A stretch of DNA of 64,000 nucleotides from Apostichopus japonicus (taxonomy: Eukaryota; Echinodermata; Holothuroidea; Aspidochirotida; Stichopodidae), in NCBI RefSeq assembly GCF_037975245.1, contig NC_092583.1:291764-355763 (forward strand), in the 5' to 3' direction. The notes beneath the pieces were generated by a model that worked only from the letters and a program-made list of their open reading frames with translations, had not been told where the DNA came from and did no database searches. Shown here in pieces: positions 46,401 to 51,395 of the stretch. The translations under genes and the position numbers were made by a program. How positions within the stretch are numbered: the first letter of the stretch is position 1; each line of letters begins with the position of its first letter.

Positions 46401-49340
46401 ACTTACCAGTCTTAGACATGCAACACATCTTACACAGCACAACTGTTTTACAATGCAAGCTATAATTAATCTTAGAGTTTGTCTTAAATATATAAAAAAT
46501 ATTTAAAAATGCCATGAATTATACTCAAATATGCAAAGAAGTTACCATTATTAACAAGGCATTATTAAATTCTGACACTCAATAGCTTTGCAATTCTAAC
46601 TTAGTCTTATCTCATGGCTCTGATCTTGGATTACCTTACATGCCTTGTAATAAATATCTTGTCACATGACCAATTGATCTATTACTACCAGTAACACCTA
46701 CTTCCTCTCTTTCTTCATGACAAAACAAGTCTTACGTTTCACAGGACAGAATTCTCCGTTGCCTAGAGCTCGTTTGTATATCAGATGTGCTTGGCCAGTG
46801 CTTCTCTTTCGTCGTGAATATTCATTGCCATGTTCTTTAGTCAAAGGGGCTATGAATATTCCATTATCACCATGATTGATGTAACCATACTAATACAGAG
46901 AATGAGAAATGAAAACTTGTTTAACATCCTCTCAAGTAATGTTATTATGTTAACTTTTGATCAAGATCTTTCATTAACAATACAAACATTACCTGTGTAT
47001 AACACGGAGTGTTTGAACAGGTAGATGTACACTGCACATGAAACCAAGTTTAAGTTAGTGATCTATTATTTGGGATTATTACTATCTGTCAGAAGGTTGT
47101 TGGAAGTTACTTCTCAGTACACAATTAAAGGATTATATTCTGTAGGGTGCACTATCTTGCTTAAAGTAACACAGTAAAAGGATTATATTCTGTAGGGTGC
47201 ACTATCTTGCTGAAGGTAAACACAGTAAAAGGATTATATTCTGTAGGGTGCACTATCTTGCTGAAGGTAAACACAGTAAAAGGATTATATTCTGTAGGGT
47301 GCACTATCTTGCTTAAGGAAAACACAGTAAAAGGATTATCTTCTGTAGGGTGCACTATCTTGCTTAAGGAAAACACAGTAAAAGGATTATATTCCGAGGG
47401 TGCACTATCTTGCTTAAAGTAACACAGTAAAAGGATTATATTCTGTAGGGTGCACTATCTTGCTTAAGGAAAACACAGTAAAAGGATTATATTCTGTAGG
47501 GTGCACTATCTTGCTTAAGGAAAACACAGTAAAAGGATTATATTCTGTAGGGTGCACTATCTTGCTTAAGGAAAACACAGTAAAAGGATTATATTCCGAG
47601 GGTGCACTATCTTGCTTAAAGTAACACAGTAAAAGGATTATATTCTGTAGGGTGCACTATCTTGCTTAAGGAAAACACAGTAAAAGGATTATATTCTGTA
47701 GGGTGCACTATCTTGCTTAAGGAAAACACAGTAAAAGGATTATATTCTGTAGGGTGCACTATCTTGCTTAAAGTAACACAGTAAAAGGATTACATTCTGT
47801 AGGGTGCAATATCTGGCTTAAAGTAACACAGTAAAAGGATTATATTTTGTAGGGTGCACTATCTTGCTTGTAAGTAACACCGTAAAAGGATTATATTTTG
47901 TAGGGTGCACTATCTTGCTGAAGGTAAACACAATTAAAGGATTATATTTTGTAGGGTGAACTATCTTGCTTAAAGTAACACAGTAAAAGGATTATATTCT
48001 GTAGGTGCACTATCTTGCTTAAAGTAACACAGTAAAAGGATTACATTCTGTAGGGTGCACTATCTTGCTTGTAAGTAACACAGTAAAAGGATTATATTCT
48101 TTAGGGTGCACTATCTTGCTGAAGGTAAACACAATTAAAGGATTATATTTTGTAGGGTGCACTATCTTGCTTAAAGTAACACAGTAAAAGGATTACATTT
48201 TGTAGGGTGCACTATCTTGCTGAAGGTAAACACAATTAAAGGATTATATTTTGTAGGGTGCACTATCTTGCTTAAAGTAACACAGTAAAAGGATTACATT
48301 TTGTAGGGTGCACTATCTTGCTGAAGGTAAACACAATTAAAGGATTATATTTTGTAGGGTGCACTATCTTGCTTGTAAGTAACACAATTAAAGGATTATA
48401 TTCTATAGGGTGCACTATCTTGCTTAAAGTAACACAGTAAAAGGATTATATTCTGTAGGGTGCACTATCTTGCTTAAGGAAAACACAGAAAGTAAGACCA
48501 GTTAGTATCATTAAATACTGGACATAACCTAGAGGAAACCAATGCCAGCTTCTAAACCATTACAAATAAGCCTAGCAGATGCTTACCATTGCTTCACTGC
48601 ACAAGCTGACAGTAGCCCTAGAGTAATTATGCGTTGGGACATATCCGTGGTAGAAACAATCTGGGGACACCTCTAATGGTCTGGTTTCGATAGTATTATC
48701 CTCCCTTATAAATTTCACCTCTAAATTTGGGTCAAAAAATGTTTCAGATTGAAACAAATCCAAGTGAAAATACTCTCCAAAAGCTGTAAATTTGATTGTC
48801 TTTGCAAACGATGAGTTGAGGCTTCGCTTTGCTCGCTCATTATTCAGTACTCCAGGAACAAAAATATCGTAATCTGTGAAAATAAAGCAGAATTAAATGA
48901 CTCACACGCAAAAAATAAATGATGAGGATTTGTGAACATAAATTGTCAGCAAATTATTGAGCTCTTAATTTAGAACAATTCACACTACTAAAGCCAACAT
49001 CAGTCTCTTGCTAAGACATTATATGTACATTTTCTTTCTTTTATTTACATGTCTCTGCATACCCACAGCACTCCTACAATTCTCACTGTTACACTTAAAT
49101 ATATGATCTGTAAGAACTGGAGGCTTCATCTAAACTACTGACTGGTATGTACATTTATGTGTGTTGACAGCTGAATCTGAGGCAAAGCGCCTCTTATCTT
49201 ACATAAAGCTGAGGATAATTAAGCAAGCTAATTTGCAAGATATGCTTTCACAGTTGTTTCAGAATACGTAAACAGGGATTACCTTTCACCTCGTCTGAAC
49301 TTTTCACATAGGCTTTCCAATCATTTTCAGTCAAAGTAAA
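1332..49340 (-). CDS. ADAMTS13-like: ADAMTS-family metalloprotease gene with two C-terminal CUB domains (ADAMTS13-like), 20 exons found, 5' end missing
   Basis: Spliced gene, transcribed right to left. Twenty exons join with GT-AG introns and matching phases at all 19 junctions; they sum to 3,372 nt, or 1,123 residues plus TGA. Domains, numbered from the first codon found: propeptide about 1-144 ending in a furin site RRKR (141-144); reprolysin-type zinc protease about 175-360 with HEVGH at 310-314 and Met-turn Met334; disintegrin-like about 361-452; TSP1 repeat 1 about 453-505; Cys-rich about 506-631; spacer 632-737; TSP1 repeats 2-4 about 739-908; CUB1 about 909-1003; CUB2 1005-1121. In vertebrates only ADAMTS13, which cleaves von Willebrand factor, ends in two CUBs; it has eight TSP1 repeats, here there are four. 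Orthology and substrate are inferred. The product should be secreted and furin-activated, but no signal peptide exon was identified. Twelve introns hold minisatellites. Confidence 0.93.
1498..1690. repeat. 55/58-bp minisatellite, short left block
   Basis: About 3.4 units containing GATAGGGACCATTTACATAG. The first, divergent unit merges with the pyrimidine tract of the last-exon acceptor (AG at 1,488-1,489). The array resumes at 2,868 after an insertion of about 1.2 kb. Confidence 0.93.
1691..2867 (-). mobile_element. Insertion of about 1.2 kb that splits the minisatellite and contains a dispersed repeat
   Basis: The same 55-bp array stands on both sides, so this stretch was inserted or is a relic between blocks. 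Bases 1,868-2,340 match 12,226-12,690 in inverse orientation; both copies share CATGGGAACGACACAACAAA (on the plus strand here), a GATAGATAAG-type segment and the ATATATGGAGGGGACATTC segment. No coding capacity or clear terminal repeats are visible, so the class is unknown. Confidence 0.6.
2868..4905. repeat. 55/58-bp minisatellite, main block, about 36 copies
   Basis: Unit is near AGTATCTCAGTGATAGGGAC, then CATTTACATAGTACTAAG, then TATGGGGTAAGAACAGT. Variants with TTCTTAG for ACTAAG and with an extra ATT alternate in blocks, which suggests duplication of several units at a time. Lies in the intron between the two CUB2 exons. Confidence 0.96.
4906..5480. other. Intron sequence without recognisable features
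   Basis: Unique AT-rich intron between the 55-bp array and the CUB2 exon. Contains a run of nine C near 5,337. Short open frames on both strands are chance or shadows of the exon at 5,481-5,683. Confidence 0.5.
5481..5683 (-). CDS. ADAMTS exon 19: CUB2, first part
   Basis: 203 nt, residues 1005-1072, phase 1 to phase 0. GCDAFIDTT, then GNIRSPRYRRKYPSNSNC, then IVLTFRDFKLQ and CRYDSL match the CUB pattern C....G.i.SP.yp..Yp.n..C......i.l.F..F.le...C.yD.l. Acceptor GTCATACGCAG, donor CTGAGG|GTAAGC. Confidence 0.94.
5833..7866. repeat. 45/52-bp minisatellite built on the exon-18 splice donor, about 41 copies
   Basis: On the coding (minus) strand the full unit carries TACAATCCATCAG|GTATGTG, identical to the last 13 nt of the exon ending at 7,854 plus its donor. 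Shorter units have lost about ten bases but still read CCAG|GTATGTG. The array starts at the exon and extends into the intron. In the true frame, running past the donor meets TGA 15 nt later. Confidence 0.96.
7854..7991 (-). CDS. ADAMTS exon 18: second half of CUB1
   Basis: 138 nt, residues 959-1004, phase 1 to phase 1. MLTFVDRFRTQQ and GGIIEVKYRLAGGSFKFDF fit the later strands of a CUB domain, ending ITASYNPS. Acceptor TTATTTTCCACCAG, donor TCCATCAG|GTATGT. The last 13 nt and the donor are the core of the 45/52-bp array at 5,833-7,866. Confidence 0.88.
8233..8686 (-). CDS. ADAMTS exon 17: TSP1 repeats 3 and 4, start of CUB1
   Basis: 454 nt, residues 808-958, phase 0 to phase 1. CDADCGSGVRSRTVDC completes repeat 3; CEWDIRDFGECTVTCGGG begins repeat 4 (852-908). 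ECCQYVHDRSGTIERTLGTE then starts a CUB-like domain, with a CC...GTI pattern like the first CUB of ADAMTS13. Acceptor GCCCTTCTAG, donor CTTG|GTAAGT. A 75-bp copy of the repeat-4 part lies in the upstream intron at 9,258-9,334. Confidence 0.95.
8687..9544. other. Intron with a duplicated exon fragment and a two-copy repeat
   Basis: Bases 8,736-8,825 and 8,831-8,920 are near copies (95-bp offset) containing CCTTACTAATAAATTCCATT. Bases 9,258-9,334 copy part of the neighbouring TSP1-4 exon (listed separately). The rest is unremarkable. Confidence 0.7.
9258..9334 (-). pseudogene. Relic copy of part of the TSP1 repeat-4 exon
   Basis: On the minus strand it reads GTCEWDIRDFGGCTVTCGGG and then TMTG, almost identical in DNA to about 8,495-8,572 inside the exon 8,233-8,686. 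The one local difference changes GEC to GGC. It has no clear acceptor or donor of its own, so it looks like a partial exon duplication left in the intron rather than a used exon. Confidence 0.85.
9545..9752 (-). CDS. ADAMTS exon 16: TSP1 repeat 2 and start of repeat 3
   Basis: 208 nt, residues 738-807, phase 2 to phase 0. WNVRDFGSCSVTCGVGGQTR continues to KPLDTQSCTLEDC, a full TSP1 repeat with six Cys. YAWVTGEYGA opens the third repeat. Acceptor AACTTTTGTTCCAG, donor GGTGCG|GTAAGT. Confidence 0.96.
10035..11172. repeat. 46-bp minisatellite, about 25 copies
   Basis: Unit includes GCAAGATGTTATGTTTGTG and TTAGTTTGGGGCTGATGGC. A block of about 455 bp (ten units) containing the variants GGAATAGAAAGATG and TTAAAAATATCAAG occurs twice (from about 10,100 and 10,555), showing higher-order duplication. 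Lies in the intron between the spacer and TSP1-2 exons, about 280 bp from the nearest exon; it does not copy exon sequence. Confidence 0.95.
11173..12225. other. Intron sequence without supported features
   Basis: AT-rich single-copy intron. Several short frames occur on both strands, none with a domain. Confidence 0.4.
12226..12690 (+). mobile_element. Second copy of the dispersed repeat, inverted relative to 1,868-2,340
   Basis: Reads in the opposite direction to the copy at 1,868-2,340, with many shared blocks such as CTCGGCGTCCAGATGGC (CTGGACGCCGAG on the other strand there), TTGTTGTGTCGTTCCCATGG and TCCATATATCTCTCTTTCTC. The two copies sit about 10 kb apart in different introns. No open frame or clean termini. 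It is probably a short interspersed or non-autonomous element. Confidence 0.8.
13066..13249. mobile_element. Foldback (MITE-like) element with arms of about 48 bp
   Basis: The left arm (13,066-13,116) includes GGGGTTAATCAACGGTCTAG and GCGTGCGTTACTCAC. The right arm (13,199-13,249) is its inverse with very few mismatches. The loop is about 82 bp. A partial motif of the same family (TTAATCCTGTGAGTAAC) also stands at about 12,949-12,965. No target duplication was established. Confidence 0.8.
13560..16760. repeat. 71-bp minisatellite built on the exon-15 splice donor, about 45 copies
   Basis: On the coding strand each unit carries about 43 nt related to the end of the spacer exon (ATTACT..TGAGTA..ATATT), then CCAATGTTGGTA..TCATACAT|GTAAGTAC. 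Almost every copy keeps GTAAGT; one near 14,160 has it altered by a deletion. In the true frame, ATG TAA gives a stop at the junction itself. Confidence 0.96.
16724..16958 (-). CDS. ADAMTS exon 15: spacer domain
   Basis: 235 nt, residues 660-737, phase 1 to phase 2. It is a beta-rich, Cys-free segment with FFSQGPSILDLTIELYL and GSITYEYYIPNVG; the last resembles the I.YeY.iP motif near the end of ADAMTS spacers. The last 43 or so nt plus donor CATACAT|GTAAGT recur about 45 times in the 71-bp array directly downstream. Acceptor CATTTATTTGCAG. Confidence 0.93.
16959..17590. other. Intron with a two-copy direct repeat
   Basis: Bases about 17,219-17,290 and 17,323-17,394 are near copies containing GCCAGTATGGAAAGTAT and CCTCTGCTGAA, offset about 104 bp. 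The rest is plain intron. Confidence 0.7.
17591..17674 (-). CDS. ADAMTS exon 14: spacer domain start
   Basis: 84 nt, residues 632-659, phase 1 to phase 1. EFNNVHTIPMGAVSLIVRN matches the opening of ADAMTS spacers (Y..V..IP.GA..I.I.E). The spacer often binds substrate in this family. Acceptor TGGTCTTTCAG, donor ACATTG|GTAAGC. Confidence 0.93.
17960..20200. repeat. 90-bp minisatellite with an internal 20-bp subrepeat, about 24 copies
   Basis: Unit includes CTGATCCTGATTCCACACAT, TCTCTAATATCAGAATAACC and one to several copies of AATCTGTACCAGTAATAACT. The number of 20-bp subunits varies between units. It fills most of the intron between the Cys-rich and spacer exons and does not copy either exon. 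Confidence 0.95.
20360..20480 (-). CDS. ADAMTS exon 13: end of Cys-rich domain
   Basis: 121 nt, residues 592-631, phase 0 to phase 1. EFGCDGVPGSGICYD then VCRICNGDGSTC matches the GCD......D.CgvC.GdgssC motif that is diagnostic for ADAMTS. Acceptor GGAAATTGCAG, donor CTGTCAG|GTACAT. Confidence 0.96.
20676..23588. repeat. 135-bp minisatellite copying the exon-12 end and its donor, about 21 copies
   Basis: Each unit contains the last 74 nt of the Cys-rich exon, then TGTGTG|GTAAGTGG, then intron. Units are nearly identical, which implies recent expansion or homogenisation. Shared variants recur at multiples of the unit: GTTTAGTATATT near 21,306, 22,116 and 23,061, and CCATAACTTA near 21,872, 22,412 and 22,817. 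Two copies (near 22,160 and 23,104) have lost the donor GT, and the copy farthest from the exon (20,690) also lacks it. Most units place TGA 15 nt after the donor. Confidence 0.97.
23512..23657 (-). CDS. ADAMTS exon 12: Cys-rich domain
   Basis: 146 nt, residues 543-591, phase 1 to phase 0. It reads RFYCQNPCQAG, then FQNVDGTDCW, then LFKCVEAACV, the classic V.DGT.C....C..G.C pattern of ADAMTS Cys-rich domains. Acceptor TTTAATCTCCAG, donor TGTGTG|GTAAGT. The last 74 nt and the donor are repeated about 21 times in 135-bp units downstream. The exon has GAT (Asp) in DGT, while the units have AAT (NGT), which separates the true exon from its copies. Confidence 0.95.
23658..24752. other. Intron sequence without supported features
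   Basis: Unique intron between the two Cys-rich exons, with weakly repeated phrases around TTGAGTA/GTGAGTACAA near 23,950, 24,070 and 24,210. No array, gene or transposon recognised. Confidence 0.5.
24753..24867 (-). CDS. ADAMTS exon 11: TSP1-1 / Cys-rich junction
   Basis: 115 nt, residues 505-542, phase 0 to phase 1. DHRNEQCAESDD corresponds to the R.eQC motif after the first TSP1 repeat; HSWSALF matches the W.p/W.a segment of the Cys-rich domain. Acceptor TGTTTTTCAG, donor TTCTAG|GTAAGG. Confidence 0.93.
24936..25835. repeat. 51-59-bp minisatellite, about 16 copies
   Basis: Unit includes GACTAAAGATTCAATCAATC, a variable number of AATC tetramers, then AGGTATGTAGATATGTAATC. The AATC tract is a nested microsatellite that causes the length variation. 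It lies 70 bp upstream of the acceptor at 24,868, in the same intron as the 87-bp array. Confidence 0.94.
26132..27850. repeat. 87/88-bp minisatellite copying the exon-10 end and its donor, about 20 copies
   Basis: On the coding strand each unit carries about 60 nt of the TSP1-1 exon end (CAGTGGGGT.GTGCTCACTG, then GGACAGGAAATTACTTTGTG, then AACAGAGATGTG) followed by the donor GTAAGC and intron. A few copies have GTACGC. The authentic donor at 27,788 lies within the array. Reading past it in frame meets TGA after four codons. Confidence 0.97.
27789..27998 (-). CDS. ADAMTS exon 10: end of disintegrin-like domain and TSP1 repeat 1
   Basis: 210 nt, residues 435-504, phase 0 to phase 0. It opens with ICLDGICIS and continues into a TSP1 repeat with WGEW, CSRTCDCGVQIRQRLC and GGAHCEGEG. 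The usual CSRTCGGG reads CSRTCDCG here. The acceptor and its tract (TTCCTTTCCTTTAG) are copied in a 57-bp array at 27,999-28,278. The last 60 or so nt plus the donor GATGTG|GTAAGC are copied about 20 times at 26,132-27,850. Both ends of this exon therefore seed repeats. Confidence 0.95.
27999..28278. repeat. 57-bp minisatellite copying the exon-10 acceptor tract, about 4.8 copies
   Basis: The coding-strand units repeat TTTCCTTTAG or TTTCTTTCCTTTAG type acceptors; the plus strand shows CTAAAGGAAAG.AATACAAGA in each. The copy nearest the exon is the authentic acceptor (AG at 27,999-28,000). Lies between exons 9 and 10. Confidence 0.9.
28279..28828. other. Intron sequence without supported features
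   Basis: AT-rich unique intron between the small acceptor array and exon 9. Open frames at 28,682-28,893 on both strands overlap exon 9 and are not supported as separate genes. Confidence 0.5.
28829..28909 (-). CDS. ADAMTS exon 9: disintegrin-like domain, middle
   Basis: 81 nt, residues 408-434, phase 0 to phase 0. RLLCSVGGSCEGSF and AEGTPCGVDM match the family pattern LWC....C......DGTpCg. Acceptor GGTTAATTGTCAG, donor ATATG|GTATGT. Confidence 0.94.
29006..32190. repeat. 52-bp minisatellite, about 61 copies, with a duplicated block of about 1.6 kb
   Basis: Unit includes ATACAGATTATCCAGAGG, TTAATTGCAGTATATCAAAA and TATAGGCATCTCAA. Rare variants recur at the same spacing: GGTTATAAATTGCAGTATTTC at about 29,318 and 30,932, offset 1,614 bp, with neighbouring variants in the same order, so about 31 units were copied together. 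The array fills nearly the whole intron between exons 8 and 9. Confidence 0.96.
32337..32478 (-). CDS. ADAMTS exon 8: disintegrin-like domain, first part
   Basis: 142 nt, residues 361-407, phase 2 to phase 0. CLDNIPDGATALPTLVLPG followed by MYDLDAQC matches the CL.d.P......LPG..Y....QC signature that opens ADAMTS disintegrin-like domains. Acceptor AACTTTCTCAG, donor ACCAG|GTAAGC. Confidence 0.95.
32794..32928 (-). CDS. ADAMTS exon 7: end of zinc motif and Met-turn
   Basis: 135 nt, residues 315-360, phase 2 to phase 2. It completes the zinc motif as HEVGHTMTITHD (310-321), giving the third ligand His320 and Asp321. The motif has Thr317 where HExxHxxGxxHD normally has Gly. The Met-turn is GFIMSAS (Met334), and the exon ends in the helix WSTCSRSELKRFF that closes ADAMTS catalytic domains. 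Acceptor TTTTTAACAG, donor TTTAG|GTAAGA. Confidence 0.95.
32929..33423. other. Intron sequence without supported features
   Basis: Unique AT-rich intron flank between exon 7 and the 51-bp array. Confidence 0.5.
33424..36156. repeat. 51-bp minisatellite, left block, about 53 copies
   Basis: Unit includes ATCATCAGTTGCTAAATACT and GGGACTAGTACCCAGTGATA. The core ACTGGGACTAGTACCCAGT is nearly self-complementary, so each unit could form a small hairpin around an ACTAGT centre. Interrupted at 36,157 by a 3-kb element and resumed at 39,148. Confidence 0.97.
36157..39147. mobile_element. 3-kb DNA element with 15-bp terminal inverted repeats, inserted in the minisatellite
   Basis: The left end GGGCAGTTCCGTAAA and right end TTTACGGAATTGCCC are inverse with one mismatch. 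The 51-bp array is interrupted mid-unit, and the flanking duplication is AGTT (4 bp), or CAGTTG (6 bp) if the element starts one base further in. No transposase or long frame is visible (longest about 75 codons), so it looks non-autonomous. A motif TACGTCCGTCAC occurs inside at about 36,522, four times at 36,698-36,750, and near 38,744 and 38,953, with degenerate or inverse forms elsewhere. Superfamily is unassigned. Confidence 0.88.
39148..40511. repeat. 51-bp minisatellite, right block, about 27 copies
   Basis: Same unit and variants as the block at 33,424-36,156. The unit phase continues across the inserted element, so this is one array of about 80 units. It ends about 100 bp from the exon-6 donor and contains no exon sequence. 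Confidence 0.97.
40615..40761 (-). CDS. ADAMTS exon 6: zinc-binding helix
   Basis: 147 nt, residues 266-314 plus two bases, phase 2 to phase 2. It contains GLLGIASILGTCVTGQGSS and VNEDNGISSGLTIAHEVGH. The HExxH zinc motif is at 310-314 with Glu311 as the predicted general base. The intron splits the long zinc motif after CACAC|GTAAGT; the third zinc ligand is in the next exon. Acceptor TTTTGTGCTTCCAG. Confidence 0.96.
40762..41434. other. Intron sequence without supported features
   Basis: 673-bp unique intron inside the metalloprotease domain; one of the few introns with no array. Confidence 0.6.
41435..41565 (-). CDS. ADAMTS exon 5: metalloprotease domain, HWD segment
   Basis: 131 nt, residues 223-265, phase 0 to phase 2. 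The segment LIDWNVDSNTPNGQPGHWDN followed by VILVS matches the family block (W..N....P.HyDtAiLlT) that precedes the active-site helix. Acceptor TTTTGTTGTAG, donor TCAGG|GTAAGA. Confidence 0.95.
41800..43510. repeat. 64/70-bp minisatellite, about 25 copies
   Basis: Unit includes AGTTACTTACTGTTGATTTA, GATAAGGGTGTGGACAAACT and CCCCTCATGAGACTCTA. Short units lack GGTGTG. On the coding strand the units read AACAGTAAGTAACT, a donor-like sequence, but they match no exon I found. Confidence 0.95.
43511..44001. other. Intron sequence without supported features
   Basis: Unique intron between the 70-bp array and exon 4. The open frame at 43,622-43,807 shows no domain. Confidence 0.5.
44002..44168 (-). 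CDS. ADAMTS exon 4: first strand of the metalloprotease domain
   Basis: 167 nt, residues 167-222, phase 1 to phase 0. APPKYLEILLILDRDYV is the typical opening strand of an ADAMTS catalytic domain, followed by the helix DYQTYALALMHV. The acceptor (TTATTCTTATAG) and the first 46 nt of the exon recur about 26 times in the adjoining 81-bp array at 44,122-46,224. The exon itself has four C after CTTCTTTA, while most array copies have five, so most copies are also out of frame. Confidence 0.93.
44122..46224. repeat. 81-bp minisatellite copying the exon-4 acceptor and exon start, about 26 copies
   Basis: On the coding strand each unit carries ATTCTTATAG|CTTCTTTA, then GGATGGTGCCAAAGCATC and GGGTTTGCTGA, i.e. 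the acceptor plus the first 46 nt of exon 4. After that the units diverge from the exon into ATTAAATCACTAATGG. In the true frame each unit meets TAA right after the copied exon part (TTT GCT GAT TAA). Unit length is a multiple of three, which leaves long spurious frames on the minus strand in another phase. Confidence 0.97.
46225..46735. other. Intron sequence without supported features
   Basis: Unique AT-rich intron between the 81-bp array and exon 3. Confidence 0.5.
46736..46889 (-). CDS. ADAMTS exon 3: prodomain end and furin site
   Basis: 154 nt, residues 116-166, phase 0 to phase 1. The start YGYINHGDNGIFIAPL matches the end of M12B prodomains. RRKR at 141-144 is a consensus furin site, so the mature chain would begin STGQAHL. 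A Cys follows in GEFCPV. Acceptor TCTGTATTAG, donor AAAC|GTAAGA. Confidence 0.93.
47110..48488. repeat. 50/51-bp minisatellite, about 27 copies
   Basis: Unit includes AAAGGATTATATTCTGTAGG, GTGCACTATCTTGCTTAA and AACACAGT. Variants (TTGTAAGTAACAC, CTGAAGGTAAACACAATT) are grouped toward the right half. Lies between exons 2 and 3; it does not copy exon sequence. Confidence 0.95.
48587..48873 (-). CDS. ADAMTS exon 2: M12B propeptide core
   Basis: 287 nt, residues 20-115, entered in phase 1 and left in phase 0. The translation has the reprolysin propeptide pattern: an extended hydrophobic strand (FTAFGEYFHLDLFQSETFF), then the CFYHGYV block and the SRATVSLCSEAM block that normally end the prodomain. 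In the family this region keeps the protease latent and helps it fold. There is a possible N-glycosylation site at NYS. Acceptor TTTTCACAG and donor ATG|GTAAGC are both strong. Confidence 0.93.
48874..49282. other. Intron sequence without supported features
   Basis: 409-bp unique intron between the first two exons found. No array. Confidence 0.6.
49283..49340 (-). CDS. ADAMTS exon 1 of 20 found (propeptide start)
   Basis: 58 nt, residues 1-19, entered in phase 0 and left in phase 1. Acceptor is a pyrimidine-rich tract ending CTGCAG; donor is AAAG|GTAAT. It reads FTLTENDWKAYVKSSDEVK in the only frame that continues into the next exon. It has no Met start or signal peptide, so at least one exon lies upstream. 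Support comes mainly from the splice sites and the phase match. Confidence 0.75.
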
Positions 49341-50667
49341 CTGCAGGTAAAAGAAGGAAAACCATTCTTCTCATTTATCAACATACATGGCCTCATTTGG
49401 TATCAAAAGTTGTTATCAATTGTATAAATGTAATGTATCAGATATAATATTTGGTAGCTTGTGACCTACAAGCAGTTTAGCAATGTATGGGCACCACATA
49501 AATTTTTTAAATAGATGAAATAGTAATATGTATTAATATTTGCAAGACTAGGAAGGATGGTGCAAAGTTCCTGCCTTTTGCAAACAACAGTTGAAAGGTT
49601 AAGTTTATGTTAAGGATGACTTTCCTTCTACATCAAGAGATTTATCAAGTCTTAACATTCAAGTGTAATACAACATCACAAAATTAGTTAACTTATCAAG
49701 AGCAGCGTTCTCCACGAGGGATTTTAGTGGGGGGGGGAGCCAAAAAATAGTGACTGCCGTTCTAAAACATCCCGCCCCTCCTGAGAAAAATAATCCGCCC
49801 CTCTGAAAAATGTTGCCCATTTCAAATGCAACAGAATTTTTGAAAAGCTGTTTTTTAATTGCATGCTTTATTTTTGTCCAAAGATTCATCATTCTACTAA
49901 GTTTTTGTCGAGTCGCCAAGAAGTGAAATTTCTCATACATAGTAGACGTATTATTTAAACAGATTGGCGGCCCAATAACACTAGGACAAACATGGTTGGT
50001 AATCCCTACGCAACGTTTCACACATATTAGTACACATAAGGAGTTAAAATTATTTTAATGATACACATGTGTACTGTGTAGGATCTACCTGAACTGCAAC
50101 AATGTGTGAGATGCAATACAACCCCTCCTACATGATTTGCATAACTTAATTCTTTATCCCTCTCAGTCAGCTGTTCCTCCCACCAATCTGTATGTTTGTT
50201 TTGTTTCGTTTCTAACAAGTATTACTGTTTCCTACACCGAAGTAACCTACTGTGCTGTGAATGACCATTTCAAATTTGAGTGAATGTATTAGGTACTGGA
50301 ATAGAAAACACATTTTTTAGTGCTTGCTGGGAAAGAATTATTGAGATTAATTATTATTTGCCTCGCATAGGTTACTAGCGTTAACTTTCATTTTATTGTT
50401 GGTCTGGTAGTGTCACCGAGTGTGCGTGAATTAACAATAACAGACTAAGAGAATGTCAGTGTTTCAACAAGTTTGTGTCCTGAATGAATCTTCCATGCAA
50501 TCAGGACAAGAATAAAGTATCAGTTACCAGGCTACTTGTCAACTGTTTGTGTTCTTTCTAAAATAATTGATAGCCTACTGCCATTATAGCACAAGGCCGG
50601 AGGGGGTTTACTGTTCAAGGCAGTTCTGTGCACCTAATGCAGTGACCCACATATAATCTTATCTTAC
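49341..50667. other. Upstream region with no supported gene
   Basis: Either a long 5' intron or flank of the ADAMTS gene. Bases 49,725-49,805 hold a poly-G run and CCGCCCCTC motifs typical of degraded transposon ends in this window. Open frames at 49,659-50,218 (minus) have no domain or signal peptide. Confidence 0.4.
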
Positions 50668-50980
50668 AAGTTACCAGTATGAATGTACAAGTTACCAGTA
50701 TGAATGTACAAGTTACCAGTATGAATGTACAAGTTACCAGTATGAATGTACAAGTTACCAGTATGAATGTACAAGTTACCAGTATGAATGTACAAGTTAC
50801 CAGTATGAATGTACAAGTTACCAGTATGAATGTACAAGTTACCAGTATGAATGTACAAGTTACCAGTATGAATGTACAAGTTACCAGTATGAATGTACAA
50901 GTTACCAGTATGAATGTACAAGTTACCAGTATGAATGTACAGGTTACCAGTATGAATGTACAAGTCACCAGTATGAATGT
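50668..50980. repeat. 21-bp minisatellite, about 15 copies
   Basis: Unit GTTACCAGTATGAATGTACAA, almost perfect throughout. The multiple-of-three length keeps several frames open on both strands; these are not genes. Confidence 0.98.
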
Positions 50981-51395
50981 CAAATCAGGATATCTTGAAA
51001 CTTGTGTGAATAAAACTGTGACTGATCATGGTAAAAGGAAGAAGAGAGTGAGAGACTGGATTTTCATATGAAAATGCTTTATTTAATGAAACATGATTGC
51101 CGTTGCATCTTCAGGTCTTGCAATATGTAATCATTTCTGAGAGGTTTTCTGTGTTGAATTGTATCATTTATTAAATTTCTACAGATTGACTGGAGGTAAT
51201 ATTTTTCACATCCAAATTATGAGAACTTGTGTGATATGGGAGGAAGAAAAGATCGAGAAATCATCTCTAAAGTGTCACCATTTTGCATCATTTAATACCT
51301 CAATAGTCAAATATTTCTGACGGAGAGGGGGATACCGCCTCCCCTCACAACTCTCCCTTGGCGATCAATTCGCTATCCCGCTTGATCACTGCACC
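50981..51395. other. Unique sequence without supported features
   Basis: No gene, repeat or transposon recognised. Confidence 0.4.

Noticed and set aside
50615-51071. Frames with repeated TFILVTC, YIHTGNL or MNVQVTS
   Set aside because: By-products of the 21-bp minisatellite in three frames.
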